DNA of 64,000 nt, from positions 1-64,000 of the forward strand of contig JAUMZD010000007.1 in assembly GCA_030528325.1 (NCBI GenBank), in the 5' to 3' direction. The notes below the pieces were generated by a model. That model was not told the DNA's origin. It did not search any database and worked only from the letters and a program-made list of their open reading frames with translations. This document shows positions 9,864 through 18,971 of this stretch, piece after piece; positions within the stretch are counted from its first letter, which is position 1; the number at the start of each line of letters is the position of its first letter. Made by a program: the position numbers and the translations under genes. This DNA comes from Lautropia sp. (lineage in GTDB: Bacteria; Pseudomonadota; Gammaproteobacteria; Burkholderiales; Burkholderiaceae_E).

Positions 9864-9931
9864 ACCCGTTCAGCATCAGACGATCCAGCGAAACTGCCTC
9901 GGGAACCAGTCAGACGCTGGTGATGCACTCC

Positions 9932-11437
9932 TCAGCGAACATTGCTCAGGCCGCTTTCGACCATCTCGGCTGCCCGCAACACGGCTCGCGCCTTGACCTC
10001 GGTTTCCTGCCACTCATTCTCAGGCACCGAATCAAAGACCACGCCGGCAGCGGCCTGCACATTCAGAACGCCATCCTTCAGGACTCCGGTACGGATGGCG
10101 ATGGCCACATCCATTTCGCCGGAATAACTGAGGTAGCCGCAGGCACCACCATAGATCCCGCGCTTGACCGGCTCCAGCTCCTCGATCAGCTCCATCGCCC
10201 GAACCTTGGGCGCACCGGTGAGCGTCCCCGCCGGAAAGGTCGCGCGCAGTACGTCGATGGCATCCATCTCCTGTGCCAGCTCACCTTCGACATTGGAGAC
10301 GATGTGGATCACATGCGAGTATTTCTCGATGGCCATCTGCTCGGTGACACGTACGCTGCCGACGCGGGCCAGACGACCGATATCGTTTCGGGCCAGGTCG
10401 ATCAGCATCAGGTGCTCGGCCCGCTCTTTCGGGTCGGCCAGCAGCTCGGCCGCAGCCCGCTCATCATCGGCCAGGGTAAGCCCCCGCTTGCGGGTGCCGG
10501 CAATGGGCCGCAGCGTGACTTTCGGATGCGCCCCCTTCTCCTGTCGCACCAGAATCTCAGGTGAGGCGCCCGTCACATGGAAGTCCCCGAAGTCGTAGTA
10601 ATACATGTAGGGGGATGGATTGATCGAGCGCAGGGCACGGTAGAGAGACAGCGGTGAGTGCGCATAGGGCTTTCGCAGGAGCTGGCCGATCTGCACCTGC
10701 ATCAGGTCGCCGGCGATGATGTGCTCCTTCGCCTTGGCGACCGTCGCCAGATAGTCCTCCCGCGAGAACGGGCGCTCGATGGGTGTGTGCTCGGCCTGGT
10801 CACTGCCTCCGACCACGAAGTCCTCGGGCGCAAGCGCAGCCTGCCTCATGCGCTGCTCCAGTCGTCGCAGTCGCTCCTGAGCCCGACCATAGGCCTCCGA
10901 CTCGGCGGGATCGGCATAGACGATCAGATAGATCATTCCGCTCAGGTTGTCGATGATGGCCAGTTCATCCACGACCAGCAACAACAGGTCTGGCACGCCG
11001 ATCGGATCGGGCTTTGGCGTGTTGCCCACCTTCGGCTCGATGAAATGCACGACATCGTAGCCGAAATAACCGGCCAGCCCGCCGCAGAAGCGGGGCAATC
11101 CCGGACGGGTATGGGCGCGGTAACGCTTCTGGAATTGCTGCACGAAAGCCAGCGGGTCACCGTCTGCCCTCTCGATCACCACGCCATCCCGCACGACTTC
11201 GATCTGGCTGCCGGTGGCACGCAACAGGGTTCGGGCTGGCAGACCGATGAAGGAGTATCGACCGAAACGCTCTCCCCCAACCACCGACTCCAGCAGGAAG
11301 GAGTTGCGCCGATCCGTCTGTGCGGTCAGTTTCAGATACAGCCCGAGCGGGCTGTCCAGATCGGCCAGAGCCTGTGTCATGATAGGGATGCGGTTGTAGC
11401 CTTCCGCTGCCAGCGCCTTGAATTCCAGTTCTGTCAT
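9932..11437 (-). CDS. trpE: Anthranilate synthase component I
   Basis: This 501-residue TrpE converts chorismate to anthranilate, taking ammonia from the TrpG glutamine amidotransferase. The N-terminal regulatory domain carries the tryptophan-binding LLES motif (SFLLESVVGGERFGRYSFIG) and GGLAGYFGYD. The chorismate-binding domain shows NPSPYMYYYDF, GASPEILV, RPIAGTRKRG, DLARNDIGR, HIVSNVEG and LTGAPKVRAMELI, so catalytic and Mg-binding residues look intact. It follows gph after a 3-bp gap, in the rpe-gph-trpE order common in betaproteobacteria. However trpG, trpD and trpC do not follow; a terminator and a family B repeat do. Confidence 0.97.
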   Translation of the reverse strand: MTELEFKALAAEGYNRIPIMTQALADLDSPLGLYLKLTAQTDRRNSFLLESVVGGERFGRYSFIGLPARTLLRATGSQIEVVRDGVVIERADGDPLAFVQQFQKRYRAHTRPGLPRFCGGLAGYFGYDVVHFIEPKVGNTPKPDPIGVPDLLLLVVDELAIIDNLSGMIYLIVYADPAESEAYGRAQERLRRLEQRMRQAALAPEDFVVGGSDQAEHTPIERPFSREDYLATVAKAKEHIIAGDLMQVQIGQLLRKPYAHSPLSLYRALRSINPSPYMYYYDFGDFHVTGASPEILVRQEKGAHPKVTLRPIAGTRKRGLTLADDERAAAELLADPKERAEHLMLIDLARNDIGRLARVGSVRVTEQMAIEKYSHVIHIVSNVEGELAQEMDAIDVLRATFPAGTLTGAPKVRAMELIEELEPVKRGIYGGACGYLSYSGEMDVAIAIRTGVLKDGVLNVQAAAGVVFDSVPENEWQETEVKARAVLRAAEMVESGLSNVR

Positions 11438-11440
11438 GGC

Positions 11441-12211
11441 TCAGGTCCTTTGATTGTCGTCTCGTGCCGCCAGCCAGGCAGCCAGTTGCTCGATGGTATC
11501 AACCATGGCATCGGCATCGACGCTATCGATCGGGCGGCCTTCGTTGTAGCCGTAGGGCAGCATCACGATGGGCATGCCTGCGGCACGGGCTGCCTCGGCA
11601 TCGTTCAGCGAGTCCCCGACCATCAGCACGGCGTCGGGCGGCAATTGCCAGCGCCGGCAGGCCTCGAGCAGCGGGCCGGGGTGTGGCTTGCGCACAGGGA
11701 GGCTGTCCCCCCCGATCAGGAAATCGAAATGATCGAGCAACTGGAAGTGCGTCAGCAGCGGCGCGATGTAGGCATGTGGCTTGTTGGTGACGCAAGCCAT
11801 GGGCAGGCCCAGCGAGCGCAGCTGCTGCAAGCCAGGCAGGACGCCGGGGTAGAGCTGAGCTGCCTGACCATTGATCCGGTCATAGTGCGCATGAAACAGC
11901 CGGCGAGCCTCGGCGAACTCGGGGCTGTCCATGCCGGCCTGCCGGCCACCGGCCCTCAGCATCCGCTCGATCAGGCGGTCAGCTCCCTTGCCGACGAAGG
12001 TCGCCACCGTGTCGGCAGGCATTTCTGCCAGCCCCAGATCACACATCATGGCATTGGCTGCGGCGGCCAGATCCGGAACCGTGTCGAGCAGCGTGCCATC
12101 CAGATCGAAGCAGAGGGCGCGGACGGCGTGCAGCCGGACACGCAGCGCATCGGGCAGGGCTGACAGGGCCGGGCCGGCCGTCAGGCCGGACGACGATGAC
12201 AGGGCCGTCAT
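11441..12211 (-). CDS. gph: Phosphoglycolate phosphatase
   Basis: A 256-residue HAD-superfamily phosphatase. Motif I is [11 protein letters not shown] (nucleophile D36, acid D38), motif II is in ACVTNKPH, motif III lysine is in [11 protein letters not shown] and motif IV is [16 protein letters not shown]. The helical cap after motif I ([14 protein letters not shown]) matches Gph, which removes 2-phosphoglycolate formed during DNA repair or oxygenation. The start codon overlaps the rpe stop (12208-12211), and the rpe-gph-trpE neighbourhood supports Gph over other HAD enzymes. An extra N-terminal 30 residues rich in serine and alanine precede the fold, so a start further in is possible. Confidence 0.93.
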   Translation of the reverse strand: MTALSSSSGLTAGPALSALPDALRVRLHAVRALCFDLDGTLLDTVPDLAAAANAMMCDLGLAEMPADTVATFVGKGADRLIERMLRAGGRQAGMDSPEFAEARRLFHAHYDRINGQAAQLYPGVLPGLQQLRSLGLPMACVTNKPHAYIAPLLTHFQLLDHFDFLIGGDSLPVRKPHPGPLLEACRRWQLPPDAVLMVGDSLNDAEAARAAGMPIVMLPYGYNEGRPIDSVDADAMVDTIEQLAAWLAARDDNQRT

Positions 12212-12894
12212 GATGCAGCCAGCGCCTCACGAAGCCGGCCGATGATGCCGTGATAGCCCCCATCGGGATCGGGCGCACCGAACACGGCCGACCCCGCCAC
12301 GAAGGTGTCGGCACCCGCAGCTGCGATCTCGGCGATGTTACCGACCTTGACGCCACCATCGATTTCCAGCCAGATCTGGCGCCCCGTGCGCTGCATCGAC
12401 TCGTCGATACGGCGACGCGCCTCACGCAGTTTGGCGAGCGTCCCCGGGATGAAGGCCTGACCGCCAAATCCCGGATTGACCGACATCAGCAGCACCATGT
12501 CCAGCTGGTCGATGGTGTGATCCAGCCACGACAGCGGCGTGGCCGGATTGAAGACCAGCCCCGTCTTGCAGCCCTTGTCACGGATCAGTTGCAACGTGCG
12601 ATCGACGTGCAGGCTGGCCTCCGGGTGAAAGGTGATGATGTCGGCCCCGGCGTCGGCAAAGGCAGCCGCCAGACTGTCGACCGGCTGCACCATCAGGTGA
12701 ACGTCGATCGGCATCTTCACATGGGGACGCAGCGCCTGACAGACCATCGGGCCGACCGTCAGGTTCGGCACATAATGGTTGTCCATGACGTCGAAATGCA
12801 GCAGGTCGGCGCCCGCCGCTTCGATTGCCTGCACCTCCTCCTTCAGACGGCCGAAGTCGGCCGACAAGATGCTGGGTGCAATACGGTAAGCCAT
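12208..12894 (-). CDS. rpe: Ribulose-phosphate 3-epimerase
   Basis: The 228-residue TIM-barrel enzyme interconverts ribulose 5-phosphate and xylulose 5-phosphate in the pentose phosphate and Calvin pathways. Diagnostic segments are [27 protein letters not shown] with the metal/catalytic Asp and His, [18 protein letters not shown] and EIDGGV, followed by the phosphate-binding GSAVFG. The length is standard. It is the first gene of the rpe-gph-trpE operon and diverges from apaG; a family A core sits between them, 50 bp upstream of this start. Confidence 0.97.
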   Translation of the reverse strand: MAYRIAPSILSADFGRLKEEVQAIEAAGADLLHFDVMDNHYVPNLTVGPMVCQALRPHVKMPIDVHLMVQPVDSLAAAFADAGADIITFHPEASLHVDRTLQLIRDKGCKTGLVFNPATPLSWLDHTIDQLDMVLLMSVNPGFGGQAFIPGTLAKLREARRRIDESMQRTGRQIWLEIDGGVKVGNIAEIAAAGADTFVAGSAVFGAPDPDGGYHGIIGRLREALAAS

Positions 12895-12943
12895 GATGAT
12901 TCTCTTTCCCTGCTTCGATGAGTGAGTGAGGAGTCCGTGTCAT

Positions 12944-12972
12944 GGGGACGAATAAGTGCATGACACGCTCTA
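12944..12972. repeat. Family A repeat core between rpe and apaG
   Basis: A single 29-bp core, GGGGACGAATAAGTGCATGA followed by CACGCTCTA, ending in CTAG (12970-12973). It differs from the consensus at one base (GACACG instead of AACACG). It lies in the divergent rpe/apaG promoter region, without the second arm seen at 5061. Confidence 0.8.
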
Positions 12973-13015
12973 GAATGCGATTGTATTCACGGAATCGAAA
13001 ACAGACGCGACACCC

Positions 13016-13405
13016 ATGCCCATGACAGCCACCCCCAAATACGCGATCGACATCACCGTGGAGAGCCGCTACCTCGAAGAACAGTCCTCTCCTGCCGAAG
13101 GCGTGTTTTCATTCGCCTACACCATCACGATCACGAACCGGGGCACCGTCGCCACCCAGCTGATCAGCCGTCACTGGATCATCCGGGATGATCATGGCAT
13201 GGCCCGTGAGGTCAAGGGGCTGGGCGTGGTGGGCCGGCAGCCGCTGCTGAAACCCGGTGAGAGCTTCCAGTACACCAGTGGCAGCCAGCTGCCGACCCCA
13301 GGTGGACAGATGGAAGGGAGCTATTTTTTCGTCTCGGAAGACGGGGAGCGCTTCGACGCGGAAATTCCCAGTTTTCCATTGAACATGCCGCACACGCTGC
13401 ACTGA
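13016..13405 (+). CDS. apaG: ApaG family protein
   Basis: The 129-residue protein spans one complete ApaG (DUF525) beta-sandwich domain. Typical segments are ITVESRYLEEQSSP, FSFAYTITITNRG, LISRHWIIRDDHG, EVKGLGVVGRQPLLKPGESF, YTSGSQLPTPGGQMEGSY and a closing IPSFPLNMP. ApaG was linked genetically to Co/Mg efflux and its fold resembles protein-interaction modules; the exact biochemical role is unsettled. A second in-frame ATG at 13022 is equally possible. mltA follows 18 bp downstream, an arrangement that suggests co-transcription. Confidence 0.95.
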   Translation: MPMTATPKYAIDITVESRYLEEQSSPAEGVFSFAYTITITNRGTVATQLISRHWIIRDDHGMAREVKGLGVVGRQPLLKPGESFQYTSGSQLPTPGGQMEGSYFFVSEDGERFDAEIPSFPLNMPHTLH

Positions 13406-13423
13406 CGCCACGACACACACATC

Positions 13424-14584
13424 ATGAAGAAGCCGCCCCGTCCCCGACACCGGCACGTCCTGCCGCTGCTGGGCGCACTGAGCCTGCTGGCAGCCTGTCA
13501 GGGCACACCACCCAAGGTGCCTGCGCCCACCACGCCCCCTCCCCCCATCGCTGTCGATGCACTACCGGGCATCCAGCAGGATGATCTGACTGGCCTCGAT
13601 CAGGCGATCAGCCGCCAGTGCCGGCTGCTCCGCCCGCCGGGTCAATGGCCCCGGCTGTGTGCCGAGTTTTCCGGGCTGCCACCGGACGGCGCCAGCCTGC
13701 GCCAGTGGCTGAACCAGCGCTTCGAGGCCCGGGAGCTGCTCGACGACCAACAGCCGGACGGTCTGCTGACCGGCTATTACGAACCCCTGCTGACCGGCAG
13801 CCGGGAACAGGAGCACCCCCGACAGGTACCGCTGCGGGCGATGCCGACCGACCTGCTGATCATCGACCTGAGCGCCGTGGCCCCCAGCCTCAAAGGCATG
13901 CGGCTTCGAGGCCGGCTGAACGGCCAGCGGGTCGTACCCTACGCCAACCGGCAGCAGATCGAGGATGGGGAACGGCGCCATGGCATCGGCGAGCAGCCCG
14001 TGATCGCCTGGGCGGACGATCCGGTCGATGCCTTCTTTCTCGAGATTCAGGGCTCCGGCCGCCTGCAACTGCGCGACGGCACGATGATCCGCATCGGCTA
14101 TGCCGATCAGAACGGCCACCCGTACAAGGCCATCGGCAGTACGCTGGTGCAACGCGGCGCCCTGAAAAAGGAAGAGGTCACGGCCCCTGCCATCCAGGCC
14201 TGGCTGCGCGCCCACCCGGAGGAAGGGCGGAAGGTCATGCAGACGAACCCGGGGGTGGTGTTCTTCCGCGAACTGCCGGACGACACGAACGACCCCGGCG
14301 CGGGACCGCTCGGCGCGATGAGCGTGCCGCTGACCCCGAACCGCTCACTGGCCGTGGATCGCAAGCACGTGCCACTCGGCTCGCCGGTCTTCATCCAGAG
14401 CACACACCCGATCAGCCAGCAACCGATGGCGCGGGTGATGATGGCACAGGATACGGGCGGTGCCATCCGGGGGCGTCGCCGCGGCGATTATTTCTGGGGC
14501 TTCGGCAGCAAAGCCGGCCTTGCCGCGGGACTGATGAAGGCCCCCGCCCGGATGTGGGTGCTGGTGCCGCGTGTCATGCGCTGA
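13424..14584 (+). CDS. mltA: Membrane-bound lytic murein transglycosylase A
   Basis: A 386-residue lipoprotein: the signal ends in the lipobox LAAC with Cys25, so it should be anchored in the outer membrane. The MltA domain (about 110-270) includes LLTGYYEPLLTGS and FFLEIQGSGRLQL. The C-terminal 3D (double-psi barrel) domain has MMAQDTGGAIRG, whose aspartate (about D343) is the expected catalytic acid, and GDYFWGFG. It cleaves the MurNAc-GlcNAc bond of peptidoglycan with formation of 1,6-anhydro ends. It overlaps nothing; the stop is directly adjacent to the convergent dsbC stop at 14585. Confidence 0.96.
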   Translation: MKKPPRPRHRHVLPLLGALSLLAACQGTPPKVPAPTTPPPPIAVDALPGIQQDDLTGLDQAISRQCRLLRPPGQWPRLCAEFSGLPPDGASLRQWLNQRFEARELLDDQQPDGLLTGYYEPLLTGSREQEHPRQVPLRAMPTDLLIIDLSAVAPSLKGMRLRGRLNGQRVVPYANRQQIEDGERRHGIGEQPVIAWADDPVDAFFLEIQGSGRLQLRDGTMIRIGYADQNGHPYKAIGSTLVQRGALKKEEVTAPAIQAWLRAHPEEGRKVMQTNPGVVFFRELPDDTNDPGAGPLGAMSVPLTPNRSLAVDRKHVPLGSPVFIQSTHPISQQPMARVMMAQDTGGAIRGRRRGDYFWGFGSKAGLAAGLMKAPARMWVLVPRVMR

Positions 14585-15358
14585 TCAGCTGCCCTGTTCG
14601 GCCAGCAGCTGCTCCAGTCGCTCGGGCGGGATCGCCCCGGGCACCCGCTTGCCATCCGGGAAGAAAAGCGTGGGCGTCCCCGTGATCTGAAGCTTGCGGC
14701 CCAGTGCCACGAACTCGTCCAGCGGCGTCTCGCACTTGCCGTCGTTGTCCGGCGTCTTGCCCGACGACATCATCTCGCTCCAGGCCTTGGCAGGATCTTC
14801 CGCACACCAGGCTTTCTGCGATCTGGTATAGGAGTTGCCCGACAGGATCGGATAGGGGAAGGTGTAGAGCGTCAGGTTGTCGATACCGGCGAGCGTGGCC
14901 CGCATCCGGCGGCAGTACGAGCAGTTGGGATCCTCGAAGATCGCCAGCACCCGTTTGCCGTTGCCATAAACCTGCTTGATGGCCTTGTCCAGCGGCAGAT
15001 CCTTGCTGAAATCGACCCGGGCCAGCTCGTCCTGACGCTCCTGCGTCAGGTTGCGCTTGTTCTTCAGATCCACCAGATTCGCTTCCAGCAGCGCGAACTC
15101 GCCGCGCTCGTCGACATAGAGCAGGTGCTGGGCCACCCGAACCTCGTACAGGCCCTTGATGGGCGTGGCACGAATTTCCTCCACCTTGATGTCGGCACCG
15201 GCCGGCAGCAGACTCTTCACGCCTTCACGGATGGCCTCCTCGGAAGGCTGCTGGGCCTGGGCCGCCGCCGCCGTCGCCATCCACGCAGCCAGACCGGCCG
15301 CCGTGATGCGCACCACCTGCCTGATCGCCCGTACACCCTGCGTCCCGATCTTCGTCAT
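14585..15358 (-). CDS. dsbC: Thiol:disulfide interchange protein DsbC/DsbG family
   Basis: The product is a 257-residue periplasmic disulfide isomerase. I place the start at the ATG at 15358: it gives a Sec signal ending ATAAAAQA, whereas the longer frame (to 15442) would overlap the neighbouring gene. The N-terminal dimerisation domain (about 38-110) is followed by a thioredoxin fold with active site CSYC (146-149), cis-proline loop TGTPT (227-231) and the second structural pair C185/C209. The usual E. coli active site is CGYC, so the serine is a mild variant. It reshuffles wrong disulfides in exported proteins. It follows the UbiH-like gene on the same strand. Confidence 0.93.
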   Translation of the reverse strand: MTKIGTQGVRAIRQVVRITAAGLAAWMATAAAAQAQQPSEEAIREGVKSLLPAGADIKVEEIRATPIKGLYEVRVAQHLLYVDERGEFALLEANLVDLKNKRNLTQERQDELARVDFSKDLPLDKAIKQVYGNGKRVLAIFEDPNCSYCRRMRATLAGIDNLTLYTFPYPILSGNSYTRSQKAWCAEDPAKAWSEMMSSGKTPDNDGKCETPLDEFVALGRKLQITGTPTLFFPDGKRVPGAIPPERLEQLLAEQGS

Positions 15359-15428
15359 CGTCACCAAACCAGTTCCTCCGCTCATGTGCTGAGCATTCGT
15401 TGATTGCATTGAAACCATCACAGGCAGG

Positions 15429-16757
15429 CTAACGAATGGCATGCGCGATCAGTTGACGCTTGACCCATCCCGAAGCCGAAACGGCCTGCCACCCGATGTT
15501 GCGGATTGCGGCCAGTGGTGCAGGCAGAGCCGGCCCGAACAGCCGGTGAAGCCCGTTCATCGTGGCCTGCATCAGCGCCACCGGCTCGCGTCTTGCCCGT
15601 TCGTAACGCCGCAACAGCAGACGTGACGGCGTACCCTGATGCCAGGCAGGCACCGAACCCGCGATCAGCAAGGCATCGATCAGCGCCTGAACATCGCCCA
15701 TGCCCAGGTTCATCCCCTGGCCTGCCATCGGGTGTACGGCATGGGCAGCGTCGCCAATCATGGCAAAGGCCGGTGCGATCACCGTCGGGCAGCTGACGGC
15801 GCGCAGCGGAAAGCTAGCCACGGGTGAAATCAGCTGCAAGTCCCCCAACGCGCCACGCGCCTGTGCCGACACTGCTGCCGACAGGGCGTCACCCGACAGG
15901 CCCTGCAAGGCTTCGGCCCTTTCCGTGGGAGCCGACCAGACCAGGCTGACTCGCCCGGTGCCTGCTGGCCGGCCATTGGCTGGCAGGGGCAGCAACGCCA
16001 TCACCCCCTGATCACGGTCGAACCATTGCCAGGCGGCATCCCGCGTGGGCAGGCTGCTGTTGAAATTCGCCACCACGGCCGTCTGGTGATAGTCGAACAC
16101 CCGATGGGCCAGACCCGCCATGTCACGCAGCGGGGATCGTGCACCATCAGCGGCCACGACGAGCCCCGCACGCCACTGCTCGCCGCTGGCCAGTGTCAGC
16201 CGTGCGCCCTGGCGCACATCCCCCTCGTCCGGCAGGCTGAGCGCCGAGACTGCAGCCTCCAGCCGTTTCAGGCGAAGCACCCGGGAAGCATCGGCTACCG
16301 CCGCATCGAGCGCGCCCTGAAGATGGCGCCCTTCGACGATATGCGCCAGCCGCTCGATCTGCCCCTGATAAGCCTCCAGATGGAGGCTGGCATCCTGGCC
16401 GCCACCGTCGGCATCGTGAAAGAGCCGCATGTCATAGACGGGCGCCACACGCTCAGGCGCCATGCGGGGCCAGACCCCCAGCTGCCCCAGCAGACGGACG
16501 CTGGCAGGCGACAGGGCAAAGACACGCACATCCCAATCATCGGCATCCTGCGGCAGAACCGCCGCCGGCAAGGCGGCAACGCCTGCCATCGCCACGGCGG
16601 CACCCGGCAGCGAAAACCCCCCTCCCCCCGTCTGGGCCGGGAAAGGATCCGGACGCGGGTCGATCAGCACCACATGCTTGCCGGCGCGCGCAAAGGCCAG
16701 TGCAGCAGCGGCGCCCACGCTGCCTGCCCCAACAACGGCCACGTCACAGGTATTCAT
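15429..16757 (-). CDS. UbiH/UbiF-type FAD-dependent ubiquinone hydroxylase
   Basis: A 442-residue flavoprotein monooxygenase of the UbiH/Coq6 family. It has the N-terminal dinucleotide fold (VAVVGAGSVGAAAALAFA), the DG motif (LVVAADGARSPLRDMAGL) and the second FAD motif (AMIGDAAHAVHPMAGQGMN). These enzymes hydroxylate the aromatic ring of ubiquinone precursors; which ring position cannot be told from this sequence alone, so I do not assign UbiH, UbiF or UbiI. A 14-residue insertion rich in glycine and proline follows the first strand-helix unit (PFPAQTGGGGFSLPG). The gene precedes dsbC in a two-gene minus-strand unit. Confidence 0.9.
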   Translation of the reverse strand: MNTCDVAVVGAGSVGAAAALAFARAGKHVVLIDPRPDPFPAQTGGGGFSLPGAAVAMAGVAALPAAVLPQDADDWDVRVFALSPASVRLLGQLGVWPRMAPERVAPVYDMRLFHDADGGGQDASLHLEAYQGQIERLAHIVEGRHLQGALDAAVADASRVLRLKRLEAAVSALSLPDEGDVRQGARLTLASGEQWRAGLVVAADGARSPLRDMAGLAHRVFDYHQTAVVANFNSSLPTRDAAWQWFDRDQGVMALLPLPANGRPAGTGRVSLVWSAPTERAEALQGLSGDALSAAVSAQARGALGDLQLISPVASFPLRAVSCPTVIAPAFAMIGDAAHAVHPMAGQGMNLGMGDVQALIDALLIAGSVPAWHQGTPSRLLLRRYERARREPVALMQATMNGLHRLFGPALPAPLAAIRNIGWQAVSASGWVKRQLIAHAIR

Positions 16758-16808
16758 GCCATCAAGTATAAGAGGCTGGCCCTCGGCGCTTGGGCGGCCC
16801 TACCGGAT

Positions 16809-16837
16809 TTGTGTTATTCCAAAACATCGTCTATACT
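16809..16837 (+). promoter_or_regulatory. Sigma-70 promoter for tRNA-Phe
   Basis: TTGTGT (16809-16814) and TATACT (16832-16837) are separated by exactly 17 bp, in an AT-richer stretch. The predicted start of transcription is near 16844, about 50 nt before the mature tRNA. Confidence 0.78.
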
Positions 16838-16895
16838 GCGATCTTTAGCAGATGAATCTGATGCTTATCCTCCAACTGCATCGGATGATTCTCAT

Positions 16896-16971
<76 letters not shown>

Positions 16972-16980
16972 GTATTTTTT

Positions 16981-17017
16981 CGCCCGACCGTTTATCCGGC
17001 CGGGCGTTTTTCTTTTT
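16981..17017 (+). terminator. Terminator of tRNA-Phe
   Basis: CGCCCGACCG (16981-16990) pairs with CGGCCGGGCG (16997-17006) over a 6-nt loop, with one mismatch, followed by TTTTTCTTTTT. It begins 10 nt after the tRNA. Confidence 0.9.
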
Positions 17018-17215
17018 CGGCCACGGCTCCGGGGCTGCGGGCGTATATAGCCCCTTGCCGACCCGCCATATCGTCATGCCGTGCCACTGCCCGCCGGGCC
17101 TGCTCCGGGCAAGGCACCAATCTGCTACTCTCCCTGGCATGGCCGACAGATGCACCAGACGATCCCTCTGAAGCATGTTGCGGCAATCTCCCTTCACCTC
17201 CCAGGAGCGAATCCC

Positions 17216-17473
17216 ATGCCTGCACACAGTCCCGAGTTCATCGACCGCTGCGCCAGTTTCACCGATCTGTTCCTGCAACTGGGCCTGCCCAGCAGTGCAC
17301 AGGAGATTGCCGATTTCATCAGCAGCCATCGCCCCCTGCCCGATGAGGTTCTGCTACCGGATGCCCCATTCTGGAACACGGCCCAGTCCCAGTTCATCCG
17401 CGAGCAGCGGCAGCTCGACGAGCCGCCCTGGAACATGCTGATCGACCAGCTCAGCGAAGCGTTGCGCGACTGA
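17216..17473 (+). CDS. DUF2789 family protein
   Basis: The 85-residue product starts at the ATG at 17216, preceded by a good ribosome site (CAGGAG at 17202-17207); longer in-frame starts are unsupported. It matches the DUF2789 pattern: an N-terminal helix FTDLFLQLGLPSSAQEIADF, the conserved HRPLPDEVLLPDAPFW, then a helical end (FIREQRQLDEPPWNMLIDQLSEALR). The family is small, cytoplasmic and of unknown function in proteobacteria. It stands alone between tRNA-Phe and a convergent gene. Family recognition is from memory of the motif and would need a profile search to confirm. Confidence 0.8.
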   Translation: MPAHSPEFIDRCASFTDLFLQLGLPSSAQEIADFISSHRPLPDEVLLPDAPFWNTAQSQFIREQRQLDEPPWNMLIDQLSEALRD

Positions 17474-17490
17474 TTCCAGCACACGGCCAG

Positions 17491-17557
17491 CCAGGAGCTT
17501 GGGCGGCAGGAATCGCAGGCTGCAAACCGGCCGCCGGGCGCCTGCTTGGCAGGCGCC
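17491..17557. repeat. Family B repeat fragment with adjoining perfect hairpin
   Basis: CAGGAGCTTGGGCGGCAGGA and CAGGCTGCAAACCGGCCG (17492-17533) match one end of family B in the orientation of the copy at 42,605, with internal bases missing. Next to it GGCGCCTGC (17537-17545) and GCAGGCGCC (17549-17557) form a 9-bp hairpin with a TTG loop between the convergent DUF2789 and carbonic-anhydrase-like genes. No T-run follows. Confidence 0.65.
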
Positions 17558-17711
17558 TCATGCGGCCTCCTCCTCCCCTATCGCAACCTGCCAGCGATCC
17601 ACAAGCAGATCGACCCGCATCGTCAGCAGCTGCCAGAGGCCATGATTCCCGTCATGCCGCTACCGGATGACGCCGGGCATCTACGCCTGATCGCCGTTCA
17701 GGCCGCAACGT

Positions 17712-18278
17712 TCAGGCGGCCGAAATCTCCACAGGCTCTACCTGACCGTCCAGCGACATCAGCAGCGTTTCCACCACCAGCTCAGGATGTTTCTCCTTCA
17801 GCATGCGATGCAGCTTGCTGAGCTGGGCCACGTGCGCCTCGGTTTCCAGCTTTTCGGTCTTGACACTGTCTTCGCCCAGCAACACCTTGTAGGCACCACA
17901 ATCCCGGTGATCGATGACGATGACCTTCTTGATGTGGTGCAGCTTCTTCGCGATATCGACGTGATCCCAGAAGGTCTTGCTCCAGGCCGGATACTGGTCG
18001 GTCACTGCCCCAAGCGACGCACCTGCCAGCACGACATGGTCATATTTGTCACGCAGACCTCGTGCATTCATGTAGGTCTCGATCTCGTTCATCAGACGGA
18101 AGTCCATGCAGCTGAGCAGCAGCGCTTCGGTCTCGCCGGCGGCCTGTGCCGCGGGCAGGTTCAGCCCAAGCAGACTGACACCACCGGCCAGCATGCCCAG
18201 TTTGACGAACTGACGACGTACCGACGGCATTTCCGGCGGGGTATGCGATTCTGATTGAGCGCAGCATGACTGTGACAT
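17712..18278 (-). CDS. Tat-exported beta-carbonic-anhydrase-like protein
   Basis: The 188-residue product, starting at the ATG at 18278 behind AGGAGAGG, has a twin-arginine signal (VRRQFVKLGM, arginines 21-22) and a hydrophobic core ending near AAQA. The mature part holds the beta-carbonic anhydrase zinc set: C57-x-D59-x-R61 in SCMDFR and H124-x-x-C127 in IDHRDCGAY. Carbonic anhydrases interconvert CO2 and bicarbonate; most bacterial beta-class enzymes are cytoplasmic, so export of a folded, metal-loaded protein by Tat is the notable point. The protein is short and its substrate is not proven. Cysteines 5 and 6 lie ahead of the signal's RR motif. Confidence 0.82.
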   Translation of the reverse strand: MSQSCCAQSESHTPPEMPSVRRQFVKLGMLAGGVSLLGLNLPAAQAAGETEALLLSCMDFRLMNEIETYMNARGLRDKYDHVVLAGASLGAVTDQYPAWSKTFWDHVDIAKKLHHIKKVIVIDHRDCGAYKVLLGEDSVKTEKLETEAHVAQLSKLHRMLKEKHPELVVETLLMSLDGQVEPVEISAA

Positions 18279-18577
18279 GGGTAACCTCTCCTGAAAAAAC
18301 ACCCAGCTCCTGGGAATCCTGAATCTTGCCGGTTGAAACAACCGAAAAATAACCTGAGATCAGCATATCAGAAGCGTTACCTGAATCCGGGCTTTCCCGG
18401 ATGATTTGGTGGCTCATTCATCCTGCGTTCATGATCGAAGGCGCTGACATTCCCTGCCCGCCCTTTCATCTCCTCTTTCATGCTCGTCTCTCCGTCATGC
18501 GCCAGAGAAAATGCCACCGTCTCCCGTCCGGCACATGAGCCCTCCAGCACGTCATCCGTTCTTCCCTTCACACCGCC

Positions 18578-18745
18578 AAGGAGCTTGGGCGGTAGGAATC
18601 GCGAAGGCGAAAATCGGCCCCGCCGAGCACAGTTTGTGCCCGATTCGCCGCCCCATAGCCCGAGCTATGGGGCAAGAAGCGGGTGCAAAATGGGCCGGCG
18701 CGGCCGGTTTGCAGCCCGCGACTTTCCTGCCGCCCAAACTCCAAG
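18578..18745. repeat. Family B repeat, full copy 2
   Basis: About 168 bp, in the divergent gap between the carbonic-anhydrase-like gene and prpE. Outer arms are GGAGCTTGGGCGGTAGGAA and TTTCCTGCCGCCCAAACTCC. Inside are GGCGAAAATCGG/CCCGATTCGCC enclosing GCACAGTTTGTGC, then the perfect hairpin GCCCCATAGC-CCGA-GCTATGGGGC (18650-18673), then GCAAAATGGG...GGTTTGC. Confidence 0.9.
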
Positions 18746-18824
18746 GGGGAACAATCATCAACGGCATGAACGGACACTGCCTGCGGCGCCTCCCTGCCGT
18801 GCTATCTTTGATGGAGACTTTTCT

Positions 18825-18840
18825 GGCAACGACTGTTGCC
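18825..18840. promoter_or_regulatory. Possible operator upstream of prpE
   Basis: GGCAAC-GACT-GTTGCC is a perfect inverted repeat with 6-bp arms, 132 bp before the prpE start. A transcription-factor site is plausible but unproven. Confidence 0.35.
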
Positions 18841-18971
18841 ATGCAGCATCGGCCAATGAACCCGCCGTCTGAAAGCTGCATTCAAGTCTTTTCAATAAAA
18901 CGACAGCCCGGGCACGACACCCCTGCAACGCGGCGGTGCCTGCCACACGCTGACACAGGAGACAGACTCTC

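Noticed and set aside
16790-16805. Family B fragment (GGCGCTTGGGCGG) upstream of tRNA-Phe
   Set aside because: Only about 12 bases match, with no adjacent family sequence; possibly chance.
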